A stretch of 64,000 nucleotides of DNA, taken from positions 310,001 through 374,000 of the forward strand of contig NZ_BMSF01000003.1 of the NCBI RefSeq assembly GCF_014649015.1. Direction: 5' to 3'. Source of the stretch: Streptomyces narbonensis. GTDB lineage: Bacteria > Actinomycetota > Actinomycetes > Streptomycetales > Streptomycetaceae. The notes under the pieces are model-generated. The model was not told the origin of the DNA. It searched no databases and worked only from the letters and a program-made list of their open reading frames with translations. Positions 47,331 through 56,324 of this stretch are shown in pieces. Both the position numbers and the translations under genes were made by a program. Within the stretch, counting starts at the first letter, position 1; each line of letters starts with the position of its first letter.

Positions 47331-50162
47331 GTGGGCGTGACCCAGGGGCACCGCAGGGACCGCAAGAAGAAACGATTCATGTACGGAGCGGCGGCCGCAG
47401 TCGTCGCCACCGCCACACTCGGCACCATCGCGGTCGCGTCGCCGGGCCTCCTCGGCACGACGGGCGACGCCAAGGCAGCCGCTGGTGAGGCTTCCCTCCA
47501 GTCGCAGTTCGCAAACGCGGCGCGTGAGTTCGATGTGCCGCAGAGCGTGCTGATGGCGGTGTCGTACCGCCAGACGCGGTGGGAGTCGCACGACGGGCTG
47601 CCGAGCACGACCGGCGCGTACAACGTGATGGGCCTGACGAAGGTCGACCCCGAGGACATCCAGGCCGACGCGGGCGAGGACCTCCTCCATCACCTCGTGA
47701 ACGGCACCGGCGACCCGTCGGTCGACAAGAAGATCGACAAGAAGAAGGCACAGGCGCCCGTCCCCGAGGCGACGGTCGACACGGACGACCCGAAGCTGCA
47801 CACCCTGGACAAGGCCGCGGAGCTGATCGACGGCTCGACCGACTCCGTCCAGGAGGACTCGGCCGCTTCGATCCGGGCCGGCGCGGCGCTTCTCGCCGAG
47901 TACCAGAAGCAGGCCGGCGCCGAGCTGTCCGACGACCCGGGCGCCTGGTACCCGGCCGTGGCCCGCTACAGCCAGTCCGAGGACCGGGACGGCGCGGACC
48001 TCTTCGCGAAGCGCGTCTTCGAGTCGATCAGGACCGGTGAGCAGGAGATCACGGCGGAGGGTGAGCAGGTCGTCCTCCCGGCGAACCCGTCGGTGGACCC
48101 GGTCGAGCCGGCGAACGTGCCGCTGGCCGCCAGCACCGCGGACACCGCCGCGACGCCGACGGCGGAATGCCCGCCCGAGCTGGTCTCGGTCTGCGGCTTC
48201 ATCCCGGCCGCGTACCAGCAGGATCTGGGCAACTACAACATCGCGAGCCGCACCGCGAACGGCAGTGGCGGGTTCGACATCCGCCAGATCGTCATCCACG
48301 ACATCGAGGGCACCCACGACGGCGCCGTGAGCGTCTTCCAGAACCCGAACAAGTGGGCGAGCGCGCACTACATCGTGCGTGCAGACGGTCGCGTGACCCA
48401 GATGGTCGAGACCAAGAACGAGGCGTTCCACGCGGGCAACAAGACCGTGAACATGCACTCGGTCGGCATCGAGCACGAGGGCTACGCCATCAAGGGCGAC
48501 GCCGGCTGGTACACCGAGCCGGAGTACGAGTCCTCCGCCGCGCTCGTGAAGTACCTTGCCGCGAAGTTCTCCATCCCGCTGGACCGCGAGCACATCATCG
48601 GCCACGACGAAGTGCCGAGTGTCCTGGACAGCAAGATCCAGGACCACTGGGACGCGGGGCCGTTCTGGGACTGGAACCACTTCATGAAGCTGCTCGGCGC
48701 CCCCACCGGCGCCGGTAACGCGGGCGGCCTCCTGCAGGCCGGACAGCTCGTCCGGATCGTCCCGCCGTTCACCTCGGCCAACCAGCAGCAGATGAAGTAC
48801 ACGGAGGCGGGGGTCACCAAGACCACCGTCGCGCTGCCGGTCAACTTCGGTTACCTCTACTCGGAGCCCGTGGCCGACCAGACCAAGGCGCTGACCGACC
48901 CGTACTTCTCGGCGGGCTGGCAGTACGGTTCCAACTGGGCGAACAAGGTGACGGCCGGCAGCAGCCACGTCGTCGCCGAGTCGCGGACCAACTGGACCGC
49001 CATCTGGTACGGCGGCAAGAAGGCCTGGTTCTACAACCCCGGCGGCCAGTACACGGCCCCCGTGGGCGTGAAGACGGCGATCACCGCCAAGGACGGCGCC
49101 ACCTCGATCCCGGTCTACGGCCGCGCCTACCCCGAGGACGCCGCCTACACGGGCACCGGGGTGTCGGTCCAGCCCAGCAACAACGCGTCGCTGACGAAGT
49201 ACAGCCTCCCGGCCGGGCAGCTGTACACGAAGGTCGGCGACTCCGTGGTGGGCGACTACTACTCCAGCGCGTACAACACCAACGGCACCCGGGTCGCCGG
49301 CAAGACGAACGCCTTCATCCCGATCCGCTACAACCACCGCCTGGCGTGGGTGAAGGCCGCCGACGTCAAGGAGGTCGCGACCAAGGCCCCCGTCTCCGCG
49401 ACCAACCGCAACAACGTCATCGCCCGGGACGCGGCCGGCGTGCTCTGGCAGTACCAGGGCACCGGCAGCGGGACCACGCCGTTCCTGACCAAGTACCGGG
49501 TCGGGCCCGGGTGGCAGGTGTACAACGCCATCACGCCCATGACGACCCTCCGGGCCGACGGCACCGGGGACGTCGTCGCGCGGGACAAGGACGGGGTGCT
49601 CTGGTACTACAAGGGCACCGGCAACCCCTCCGTCCCGTTCAAGACGCGACTGAAGGTCGGCGGCGGCTGGAACATCTACGACAAGATCCTCGGCGTCGGC
49701 GACATGAACGCCGACGGCCGGGCGGACCTGATCGCCCGGGACAGGTCCGGCGTGCTCTGGCTGTACGAGAACACCGGCGCCTCCCCGAACCCCTTCGCCA
49801 CGCGGGTCCGCGTCGGCGGCGGCTGGAACATCTACAACGAGCTGATCAGCACCGGCGACATGACCGGCGACGGCAAGCCCGACCTGATCGCCCGCGACAC
49901 GACCGGTGTGCTGTGGCTGTACAAGAACACCGGCGGCTCCCCCAACCCGTACGCCACCCGTGGCCGGGTCGGCGGCGGCTGGAGCGTCTACAACCTCATG
50001 GTCGGCCCCGGTGACCTGGACAAGGACGGCAAGCCTGACCTGATCGCCCGGGACGCCTCCGGTGTCCTGTGGTTCTACAAGAACCAGGGCGGATACCCGA
50101 ACCCGTACGCCCCCATGCAGCGGGTCGGCGGCGGCTGGTCGGCGTACAACCTGATCGTCTGA
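47331..50162 (+). CDS. Secreted N-acetylmuramoyl-L-alanine amidase with five C-terminal repeats
   Basis: This 943-residue protein has a Sec signal peptide (basic start, then AAAAVVATATLGTIAVASPG, cleavage near DAKAAAG). Residues about 50-240 are a transglycosylase-like helical region (FDVPQSVLMAVSYRQTRWE). The amidase_2/PGRP domain (about 315-460) has RQIVIHDIEG, MHSVGIEHEGY and EHIIGHDEVP with the zinc histidines. Five 48-residue repeats (about 690-940), each with LIARDxxGVLWxYxNTG, resemble FG-GAP/VCBS-type propellers. It likely cleaves peptidoglycan outside the cell. The start is GTG 47331 or 47337. Confidence 0.88.
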   Translation: MGVTQGHRRDRKKKRFMYGAAAAVVATATLGTIAVASPGLLGTTGDAKAAAGEASLQSQFANAAREFDVPQSVLMAVSYRQTRWESHDGLPSTTGAYNVMGLTKVDPEDIQADAGEDLLHHLVNGTGDPSVDKKIDKKKAQAPVPEATVDTDDPKLHTLDKAAELIDGSTDSVQEDSAASIRAGAALLAEYQKQAGAELSDDPGAWYPAVARYSQSEDRDGADLFAKRVFESIRTGEQEITAEGEQVVLPANPSVDPVEPANVPLAASTADTAATPTAECPPELVSVCGFIPAAYQQDLGNYNIASRTANGSGGFDIRQIVIHDIEGTHDGAVSVFQNPNKWASAHYIVRADGRVTQMVETKNEAFHAGNKTVNMHSVGIEHEGYAIKGDAGWYTEPEYESSAALVKYLAAKFSIPLDREHIIGHDEVPSVLDSKIQDHWDAGPFWDWNHFMKLLGAPTGAGNAGGLLQAGQLVRIVPPFTSANQQQMKYTEAGVTKTTVALPVNFGYLYSEPVADQTKALTDPYFSAGWQYGSNWANKVTAGSSHVVAESRTNWTAIWYGGKKAWFYNPGGQYTAPVGVKTAITAKDGATSIPVYGRAYPEDAAYTGTGVSVQPSNNASLTKYSLPAGQLYTKVGDSVVGDYYSSAYNTNGTRVAGKTNAFIPIRYNHRLAWVKAADVKEVATKAPVSATNRNNVIARDAAGVLWQYQGTGSGTTPFLTKYRVGPGWQVYNAITPMTTLRADGTGDVVARDKDGVLWYYKGTGNPSVPFKTRLKVGGGWNIYDKILGVGDMNADGRADLIARDRSGVLWLYENTGASPNPFATRVRVGGGWNIYNELISTGDMTGDGKPDLIARDTTGVLWLYKNTGGSPNPYATRGRVGGGWSVYNLMVGPGDLDKDGKPDLIARDASGVLWFYKNQGGYPNPYAPMQRVGGGWSAYNLIV

Positions 50163-50179
50163 TCGGGTAACCGCCCACG

Positions 50180-50225
50180 AACGGGGTCCGTTCCGTACCG
50201 TCCGCGGTGCGGAACGGACCCCGTT
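50180..50225 (+). terminator. Terminator after the amidase gene
   Basis: A perfect 16-bp stem (AACGGGGTCCGTTCCG with its complement at 50210-50225) encloses 14 nt and lies 17 bp after the stop. Confidence 0.85.
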
Positions 50226-50243
50226 TCCCGCTCCCCGCTGGGT

Positions 50244-50249
50244 TACAGT
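50244..50249 (+). promoter_or_regulatory. -10 hexamer of the trp leader transcript
   Basis: TACAGT ends 6 nt before the ATG of the leader peptide, so transcription starts at or next to that codon. Confidence 0.6.
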
Positions 50250-50255
50250 GCTTGC

Positions 50256-50312
50256 ATGTACGCGCTTCCGACCCAGAACTGGTGGTGGACCGTCCCTCCG
50301 GCGGCCCACTGA
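50256..50312 (+). CDS. trpL: Trp leader peptide with three consecutive Trp codons
   Basis: This 18-residue open frame reads MYALPTQNWWWTVPPAAH and stops in TGA. Three tandem TGG codons (residues 9-11) are followed by a terminator hairpin 25 bp after the stop, the layout of ribosome-mediated attenuation. Trp shortage would stall the ribosome at the triple Trp and allow readthrough into the synthase. The message is probably leaderless. Confidence 0.92.
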   Translation: MYALPTQNWWWTVPPAAH

Positions 50313-50336
50313 CTGCGCGTATCCGAAGACCACGCG

Positions 50337-50359
50337 AAGGCCGCCCGAGGGGCGGCCTT
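50337..50359 (+). terminator. Trp attenuator terminator
   Basis: AAGGCCGCCC (50337-50346) pairs with GGGCGGCCTT (50350-50359) around GAG and is followed by TCTC. It lies between the leader peptide and the synthase gene, where attenuation would act. Confidence 0.88.
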
Positions 50360-50416
50360 TCTCGTATCCGCGAGGCCGTTCCTCTCCGTACTCCGACCGG
50401 AAGGAACCCGCACGCC

Positions 50417-52297
50417 ATGACCTTCGACCTCTCCCGCCTCCTGGACGACTCCTGCCCGCCCTTCGCCCTGCTGCGCAGGCGTACGCCCGGTCGTGATCAC
50501 GACACCGTCGAGGTGCTGATCGGCCGGGTCCACGAGGCCGGGCGGCTCGCCGAGCTGCCCGTGGGCCCGCTGCCGACGCTGGCGCTCGTGCCCTTCCGGC
50601 AGATCCGGGAGCGCGGCTTCGACGTGCGGGACGACGGCACCCCGCTCTCCGTGCTCGTCGCCGAGGAGGCGTACGAACTGCCGCTGGACGAGGCGCTCGG
50701 CCGCCTGCCCGCGCACGACGTGCACGTCGAGGGCGGCGCGTTCGACGTCTCGGACGAGGAGTACGCCGGGACGGTGCGCCGGGTGATCGACGAGGAGATC
50801 GGCTCCGGCGAGGGCGCGAACTTCGTCATCCGGCGCACCTACACAGGTGAGATCCCTGGCTTCGGGCGGGCCGACGCGCTCGCGCTCTTCCGGCGGCTCC
50901 TCGCGGGCGAGAGGGGCGCGTACTGGACCTTCGTCGTGCACACGGGCGAGCGGACGCTCGTCGGGGCGAGCCCCGAGGTGCACGTGCGGATGTCGGGCGG
51001 CACGGTCGTGATGAACCCGATCAGCGGTACGTACCGCTACCCGGCCGGAGCCGCCCCGACGCCCGAGGACCTGCTGGCCTTCCTCGCCGACCGCAAGGAG
51101 ACCGAGGAGCTCTCCATGGTGGTGGACGAGGAGCTCAAGATGATGTGCACGGTGGGCGACATGGGCGGGGTCGTGATCGGGCCCCGGCTGAAGGAGATGG
51201 CCCATCTCGCGCACACCGAGTACGAGTTGCGCGGCCGCTCCTCCCTCGACGTGCGCGAGGTGCTGCGGGAGACGATGTTCGCGGCGACCGTGACCGGCTC
51301 GCCGGTGCAGAACGCCTGCCGGGTGATCGAGCGTCACGAGACCGGCGGGCGCGGCTACTACGCGGGCGCGCTCGCGCTTCTCGGTACGGACGAGAGCGGG
51401 GCGCAGACGCTGGACTCGCCCATCCTCATCCGTACCGCCGACATCGACTCGGGCGGGCGGCTGCGGGTGCCCGTCGGGGCGACCCTCGTCCGGCACTCGG
51501 ACCCGGCCGGCGAGGTGGCCGAGACGCACGCCAAGGCGGCCGGGGTGCTGACGGCGCTCGGGGTGCGGGAGGGGCGCCCGACGGTGGACGGAGCGGCTCC
51601 GGCGCCCGCGCGCCTCGCCGACGATCCGCGCGTGCGGGCCGCCCTGGACGCGCGGCGGGCCGATCTCGCGCCGTTCTGGCTGCGGATGCAGGTGCGTTCC
51701 GCGGAGCTGTCGGGCCACGCGCTGGTGATCGACGCCGAGGACACGTTCACGGCGATGCTCGCGCACGTGCTGCGCTCCTCGGGCCTCGAGGTGTCGGTGC
51801 TCCGCTACGACGAGCCGGGGCTACGGGAGCTGGCCCTCGCCCACGAGGGGCCGGTGGTGCTCGGGCCCGGCCCCGGGAACCCCTCGGACGCCGCCGACCC
51901 GAAGATGCGTTTCCTGCGCGGTCTGACGGCCGAGCTGGTGCGCGGCCACCGGCACGGTCTGCTCGGGGTGTGTCTGGGGCACGAGCTGATCGCCGCCGAG
52001 CTGGGTCTGGAGATCGTCCGCAAGCGGACCCCGTTCCAGGGGGCGCAGTTGCGGATCGACCTCTTCGGGCAGGAGCAGACGGTCGGCTTCTACAACAGCT
52101 TCACGGCCCGGTGCGACGACCGGGCGGCGACGGAGCTGGCCCTGCACCGGATCGAGGTCAGCCGCGACGCGGAGACCGACGAGGTGCACGCGCTGCGCGG
52201 GCCGGGCTTCGCGGGCGTGCAGTTCCACCCCGAGTCGGTGCTCACGATGGACGGGGCGGCCCTGACGGCCTCGCTCCTCGCGGGAGTACTGGTCTAG
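50417..52297 (+). CDS. Fused anthranilate synthase TrpE-TrpG
   Basis: This 626-residue protein joins the chorismate-binding TrpE part (residues about 1-430) to a glutamine amidotransferase (about 440-626). The first part has VMNPISGTYRYP and ETEELSMVVDEELKMMCTVGD near the active site and GGRGYYAGALALL. The second has Cys519 in LGVCLGHEL and His604 with Glu606 in VQFHPESV. The same fusion occurs in PhzE-type enzymes, but the Trp leader upstream argues for anthranilate synthesis. GGAAGGAA precedes the ATG. No other trp gene is nearby. The TAG stop lies in an inverted-repeat element. Confidence 0.93.
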   Translation: MTFDLSRLLDDSCPPFALLRRRTPGRDHDTVEVLIGRVHEAGRLAELPVGPLPTLALVPFRQIRERGFDVRDDGTPLSVLVAEEAYELPLDEALGRLPAHDVHVEGGAFDVSDEEYAGTVRRVIDEEIGSGEGANFVIRRTYTGEIPGFGRADALALFRRLLAGERGAYWTFVVHTGERTLVGASPEVHVRMSGGTVVMNPISGTYRYPAGAAPTPEDLLAFLADRKETEELSMVVDEELKMMCTVGDMGGVVIGPRLKEMAHLAHTEYELRGRSSLDVREVLRETMFAATVTGSPVQNACRVIERHETGGRGYYAGALALLGTDESGAQTLDSPILIRTADIDSGGRLRVPVGATLVRHSDPAGEVAETHAKAAGVLTALGVREGRPTVDGAAPAPARLADDPRVRAALDARRADLAPFWLRMQVRSAELSGHALVIDAEDTFTAMLAHVLRSSGLEVSVLRYDEPGLRELALAHEGPVVLGPGPGNPSDAADPKMRFLRGLTAELVRGHRHGLLGVCLGHELIAAELGLEIVRKRTPFQGAQLRIDLFGQEQTVGFYNSFTARCDDRAATELALHRIEVSRDAETDEVHALRGPGFAGVQFHPESVLTMDGAALTASLLAGVLV

Positions 52298-52543
52298 GGG
52301 GTGTCGTCAACTTCCCGTCGTCGCCCGAAGCCGCGGGGCAGACGGGAATGTGACGACACCCCCTAGGCCCTGTCGTCAAACTCCCGCCTGCCCTGCGACG
52401 CCATGCACGCACTCTCACCGCACCGGGCACAGACCCGCGTACATCCAGTACGCGGGCCCGCGCCCGGCACGCCGAGAGCACGCACCTGACGCCGCAGGGC
52501 CCGCCCTTCGGGCGGACGACGGGAGTGTGACGACAGGACCTAG
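52294..52543. mobile_element. Two adjacent CTAG-ended inverted-repeat elements
   Basis: Element 1 spans 52294-52366 (73 bp) with 24-bp arms that match at 22 positions (left arm starting CTAGGGGGTGTCGTCA). Element 2 spans 52363-52543 with 24-bp arms (CTAGGCCCTGTCGTCA and its counterpart at 52520-52543, 22 of 24). They share CTAG at the junction. The left edge supplies the TAG of the TrpE-TrpG gene and the right edge the TAG of the minus-strand dehydrogenase gene. The whole spacer between these convergent genes is element, with no transposase. Confidence 0.65.
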
Positions 52544-53550
52544 GAGGGGTGATCGGAGGCCCTCGGCACCAGGACGTTCTCGCCGCGCCGCCCGGCGGTG
52601 TAGTCGAGGACGTTCTGGACCGTGGTGTCGATGATCTGGCTCACGGCGTCGACCGTGTAGTACGCCTGGTGGGAGGTGACCACCACGTTCGGGAAGGTGA
52701 CCAGGCGGGCCAGGGTGTCGTCCGCGACGGCCTCCAGGGACTTGTCGAGGAAGAAGAGCCCGGCCTCCGCCTCGTACACGTCGAGCCCGACCCCGGTGAA
52801 GCGGCCCTTCCTGAGCTCGCCGACCAGGGCCTCGGTGTCGACGAGGCCGCCGCGGCTGGAGTTCACCAGGATCGCGTCGTCCTTCATGGCCCGCAGGGCG
52901 GCGGCGTCGATGACGCGCTGGGTGGACGGGAGCAGCGGTACGTGGAGGCTGACGACGTCGGCCTCGGCGAGGAGCCGCTCCTTCTCGACGTACTTCATGC
53001 CGAGCCCGACGCAGGCGGGGTTCTCGGCGACGTCCCAGCCGAGCAGGTTCATGCCGAAGCCGTGGGCGATCCGGGTGAAGGCCTCGCCGATCTTGCCGGT
53101 GCCGAGGACGCCGACGGTGCGGCCGCGGAGGTCGCGGCCCATCAGCCCGTCGAGGCGGAAGTCGAAGTCGCGGGTCCGGTTGGAGGCGCGGACGATCCGG
53201 CGGTTGACGGTCATCGCGAGCGTCCAGGCGAACTCCGCGACGGAGTACGGGGAGTAGTACGAGACCCGGGCGACGGTCAGGCCGAGCCGCTCGGCGACCT
53301 CCAGGTCGATGTTGTTGAAGCCCGTGGAGCGCTGGGCGATCATCTGGGTGCCGCCGGCGGCGAGGGTCTGGAGGACCCTGTGGCCGAGGTCGGCGTTGAC
53401 GCTGGTGGAGATGACCTCGTAGCCGGCCGCGATCGGCGCGGTGTCCTCGGTCAGGAAGACGCCCAGGCAGCGGACGTCGTGGTGCCCTTCGAAGGCCCTC
53501 TCGATCATCGGCTTCTCGTCCGCCTGCACGCCGAATGCCAGGATTTCCAC
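52540..53550 (-). CDS. D-2-hydroxyacid dehydrogenase (D-lactate dehydrogenase type)
   Basis: This 336-residue NAD-dependent enzyme begins at GTG 53550, behind GGGGGAAAC. Landmarks are STGFNNIDLEVAERLGLTVARV, the NAD motif VGVLGTGKIGEAFTRIAHGFGM, the active-site Arg in VNSSRGGLVD, Glu in GLDVYEAEAGLF and His in VVTSHQAYYT. The GLFFLDKSLE segment is typical of the D-LDH (LdhA) branch. It likely interconverts D-lactate and pyruvate; the substrate is not proven. The stop comes from the inverted-repeat element. Confidence 0.92.
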   Translation of the reverse strand: MEILAFGVQADEKPMIERAFEGHHDVRCLGVFLTEDTAPIAAGYEVISTSVNADLGHRVLQTLAAGGTQMIAQRSTGFNNIDLEVAERLGLTVARVSYYSPYSVAEFAWTLAMTVNRRIVRASNRTRDFDFRLDGLMGRDLRGRTVGVLGTGKIGEAFTRIAHGFGMNLLGWDVAENPACVGLGMKYVEKERLLAEADVVSLHVPLLPSTQRVIDAAALRAMKDDAILVNSSRGGLVDTEALVGELRKGRFTGVGLDVYEAEAGLFFLDKSLEAVADDTLARLVTFPNVVVTSHQAYYTVDAVSQIIDTTVQNVLDYTAGRRGENVLVPRASDHPS

Positions 53551-53650
53551 GGGTTTCCCCCAGAAGCGGTGAAGGGCCGTATATGCGCGGTCCTCCGCGA
53601 ATATACGGCCCCTCACGTCACCGCGCCCGGCGTTCCCGGGAGGGCGGGAG

Positions 53651-54325
53651 CTACGCGTCGTCGAGACCGCGCTCGATGGCGTACCGGACGAGCTCCACGC
53701 GGTTGTGCAGCTGGAGCTTGCCGAGCGTGTTCTGGACGTGGTTCTGGACGGTGCGGTGCGAGATCACCAGGCGCTCGGCGATCTGCTTGTAGCTGAGCCC
53801 CTTGGCGACCAGCCGCAGGACCTCGGTCTCGCGCTCCGTCAGCTGCGGGGCCTTCGGCTCGTCGGCGCCGGCGGCAGGGGCGGGCTCGGAGGCCAGCCTG
53901 CGGTACTCGCCGAGGACGAGACCGGCGAGGCCGGGGGTGAAGACGGGGTCGCCGACGGCCGTCCGCCGCACGGCGTCGATCAGCTCCGCGGTACTGGCCG
54001 ACTTGAGGAGGTAGCCGGTGGCACCGGACTTGACCGCCTCCAGGACGTCGGCGTGCTCGCCGCTCGCCGAGAGGACCAGGACCCGCAGCGCGGGGTGGGC
54101 TCCGACGAGCTCCTTGCAGACCTGGACGCCCGGCTTGACCGGCAGGTTCAGGTCCAGGACGAGGACGTCGGGGCCGACCGCGGTGGCCCGGCGCACGGCC
54201 TGCTCGCCGTCGCCCGCCGTGGCGACGACGTCGAAGCCCGCCTCCGCGAGGTCTCGGGCGACCGCGTCCCGCCACATCGGATGGTCGTCGACGACCATCA
54301 CCCTGATCTGCTGCTGCTCGCTCAT
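53651..54325 (-). CDS. macR: NarL/LuxR-family response regulator, MacR type
   Basis: This 224-residue regulator has a receiver domain (MVVDDHPMWRD with acidic pocket, phospho-Asp in VLVLDLNLPVKPG, Thr/Ser and Lys in LVLSASGE and GYLLKSAS). A LuxR-type helix-turn-helix follows (LTERETEVLRLVAKGLSYKQIAERLVISHRTVQNHVQN). AGGACAGGAAAG precedes the ATG. The start overlaps the kinase stop by 4 bp. The pair corresponds to MacRS of S. coelicolor, known to control morphogenesis membrane-protein genes; assignment is by position and family. Confidence 0.88.
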   Translation of the reverse strand: MSEQQQIRVMVVDDHPMWRDAVARDLAEAGFDVVATAGDGEQAVRRATAVGPDVLVLDLNLPVKPGVQVCKELVGAHPALRVLVLSASGEHADVLEAVKSGATGYLLKSASTAELIDAVRRTAVGDPVFTPGLAGLVLGEYRRLASEPAPAAGADEPKAPQLTERETEVLRLVAKGLSYKQIAERLVISHRTVQNHVQNTLGKLQLHNRVELVRYAIERGLDDA

Positions 54326-55554
54326 CTTTCCTGTCCTGCCTTCCCCCGGGGAACCTTCAACTCGACTTCCGTGCCCTGCCCGGGGACCGAGATCAGCTCG
54401 GCCGAGCCGCCCAGGTCCCGCAGTCTGCCCCGGATGGAGAGGGCGACCCCCATCCGGCCCTCGCCCTCGGCCTGCGCGAGGCGGCCTTCCGGGATGCCGG
54501 GGCCGTCGTCCCGGACGGTGACGATCACCTCGTCCGGCCAGTCCTCGACCAGGATCCAGGCCTGGGCGCCCTCCCCCGCGTGCACCCGGACGTTGTCCAG
54601 GGCGGCGCCGACGGCGGCGTTCAGCTCGCGGGCGGCGGGCGGCGGCAGCATGACCGGCGCGCCCGGCTCGGAGAGGGTGACCCGGGCCCCGGCGCGCGGG
54701 GCGAGCAGCAGGCGCAGGTCGACGGGGGTGTCCCCGGCGCCGAAGGGGGGATCGTCGTCCACGTCGACGACCCGGACCACGGCCCCCTCGGACTCGTCCT
54801 CCGAGACCAGGCTGGGCCGGGCGAGGCCGCCCGCGACGAGCGTCCGGAGCGCCACCTCCTGCTCCCCCGCCATCCGGCCGAGCTCGGCGGCCTCGCCGCC
54901 CAGCGCCGTGCCGCGCCGCTGCACCATCGCGAGGACCTGGAGGACGCTGTCGTGGATGTCCCGGGCGAGCCGCTCCCGCTCCCGGGTCGCGGCCTCGATC
55001 TCCAGGGCGCGGGCGAGGGTGCGCTCGGAGGCGCGGGCCACCTCGACGACGTATCCGATGGCGATGGAGGCCACCCAGACGAGCAGCACGTTGTGGAGGG
55101 TGTCCCGGCTGGGGTGGCCGCGCTCGACGAGGTTGGCGACGGCGACCAGCGAGGAGGCGATTCCGGCCCAGCGCCAGCCGCCCTTGATCGCGTACGCGAG
55201 GACGGAGCCTGCGGTCCATATGGTCGGCAGGGTGGCGTGGTCGACCGACTGGGCCTGGGCGTCGGCGAGCGGGGTGAGGAGGATGCCGACGAGGGCGATC
55301 GTGAGGTCGGCGCCGAGGAAGCGCTTGGTGCAGCTGGCCGCGTTCGCCACCTTGGGGAGGGTCGCGAGCGTCCAGACGCACATGACCGCCAGATAGGCGA
55401 CGGCGATCCAGGGCCGTTCGTACCGCTCCCGCCCGAAGGCGAAGAGCAGTACGGCGTAGACCATCGTCAGGACGCGGTAGCCGGTCAGCGCCCGCCACAG
55501 CGGCTGCTCGACCGACATGCGCACGACACGTTCGCGCTTGACCATCTCCCCCAC
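54322..55554 (-). CDS. macS: MacS-type sensor histidine kinase
   Basis: This 410-residue kinase has five or six N-terminal transmembrane helices (about residues 18-165). The HisKA_3 dimerisation helix follows, with the phosphorylated His in ERLARDIHDSVLQVLAMVQRRG. The HATPase domain has NVRVHAGEGAQ and VRDDGPGIPEGR, then a G2-like box MGVALSIRGRL. No large external sensor domain is present, so the signal is probably sensed in the membrane. The start is GTG 55554 or ATG 55545. It forms an operon with macR. Confidence 0.88.
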   Translation of the reverse strand: MGEMVKRERVVRMSVEQPLWRALTGYRVLTMVYAVLLFAFGRERYERPWIAVAYLAVMCVWTLATLPKVANAASCTKRFLGADLTIALVGILLTPLADAQAQSVDHATLPTIWTAGSVLAYAIKGGWRWAGIASSLVAVANLVERGHPSRDTLHNVLLVWVASIAIGYVVEVARASERTLARALEIEAATRERERLARDIHDSVLQVLAMVQRRGTALGGEAAELGRMAGEQEVALRTLVAGGLARPSLVSEDESEGAVVRVVDVDDDPPFGAGDTPVDLRLLLAPRAGARVTLSEPGAPVMLPPPAARELNAAVGAALDNVRVHAGEGAQAWILVEDWPDEVIVTVRDDGPGIPEGRLAQAEGEGRMGVALSIRGRLRDLGGSAELISVPGQGTEVELKVPRGKAGQER

Positions 55555-55577
55555 CCCCCGAACACCCCTGGGGGTGC

Positions 55578-56324
55578 TTACGCGCCGGACTCTTCCCGCG
55601 CCGCGATCTCGGCCTTGACGGCCTCCTTGGCCGCCTTCTCCGCGTCCGCGATCTGCCGCTTGGCGGCGGTCGCGTAGATGTCGACGTACTCCTGGCCGGA
55701 CAGCTTCATGATCTCGTACATGACCTCGTCGGTCACCGAGCGGAGGATGAAGCGGTCCCCCTCCATGCCCTGGTAGCGGGTGAAGTCCAGCGGCTTGCCG
55801 ATCCGGATGCCCGGGCGCATCAGCTTGGGGACGACCTTGCCGGGCGGCTGGATCTTCTCCGTGTCGATCATGGCGACCGGGATCACGGGCGCGCCGGTGG
55901 CCAGGGCCACCCGCGCCAGACCACCGGGCTTGCCGCGGTAGAGGCGGCCGTCGGGCGAACGCGTGCCCTCGGGGTAGATCCCGAAGAGCCCGCCGCCCTC
56001 GACGACCTCGATGCCGGCCTTGATCGCCGCCTCGCCGGCGCCGCGGGCGCCCGAGCGGTCGACCGGGAGCTGGCCGACGCCCTTGAAGAAGGCGGCGGTC
56101 AGCTTGCCCTTCACCCCCGGGGAGGTGAAGTACTCGGCCTTCGCGATGAAGGTGACCTTGCGGTCCAGGACGGCGGGAAGGAAGAAGGAGTCCGAGAAGG
56201 AGAGGTGATTGCTCGCCAGGATCGCGGGACCCTCGGCCGGAATGTTCTCCAAACCCTCGACCCAGGGCCGGAAGGCCAGCTTCAGGGACCCTCCGATGGA
56301 GAACTTCATTGCGCCGTAGATCAA
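55578..56324 (-). CDS. 1-acyl-glycerol-3-phosphate acyltransferase (PlsC family)
   Basis: This acyltransferase has SNHLSFSDSFFLP (the HX4D catalytic motif), FGIYPEGTRSPDGRLYRGKPGG and PVIPVAMIDT. It transfers acyl chains to lysophospholipid or glycerol-phosphate backbones at the membrane. The start is not firm. TTG 56324 with GGAAGG upstream gives 248 residues; ATG 56309 gives 243 but has no ribosome-binding site. A C-terminal Ala/Lys/Glu helix (about 215-245) extends beyond the core. It is transcribed toward macS and divergent from the hydrolase. Confidence 0.88.
   Translation of the reverse strand: MIYGAMKFSIGGSLKLAFRPWVEGLENIPAEGPAILASNHLSFSDSFFLPAVLDRKVTFIAKAEYFTSPGVKGKLTAAFFKGVGQLPVDRSGARGAGEAAIKAGIEVVEGGGLFGIYPEGTRSPDGRLYRGKPGGLARVALATGAPVIPVAMIDTEKIQPPGKVVPKLMRPGIRIGKPLDFTRYQGMEGDRFILRSVTDEVMYEIMKLSGQEYVDIYATAAKRQIADAEKAAKEAVKAEIAAREESGA

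Noticed and set aside
47193..50333. A 1046-codon minus-strand frame opposite the amidase
   Set aside because: It is a Val/Arg/Gly/Asp-rich mirror of the amidase gene, without conserved domains; long antisense frames are common at this GC content.
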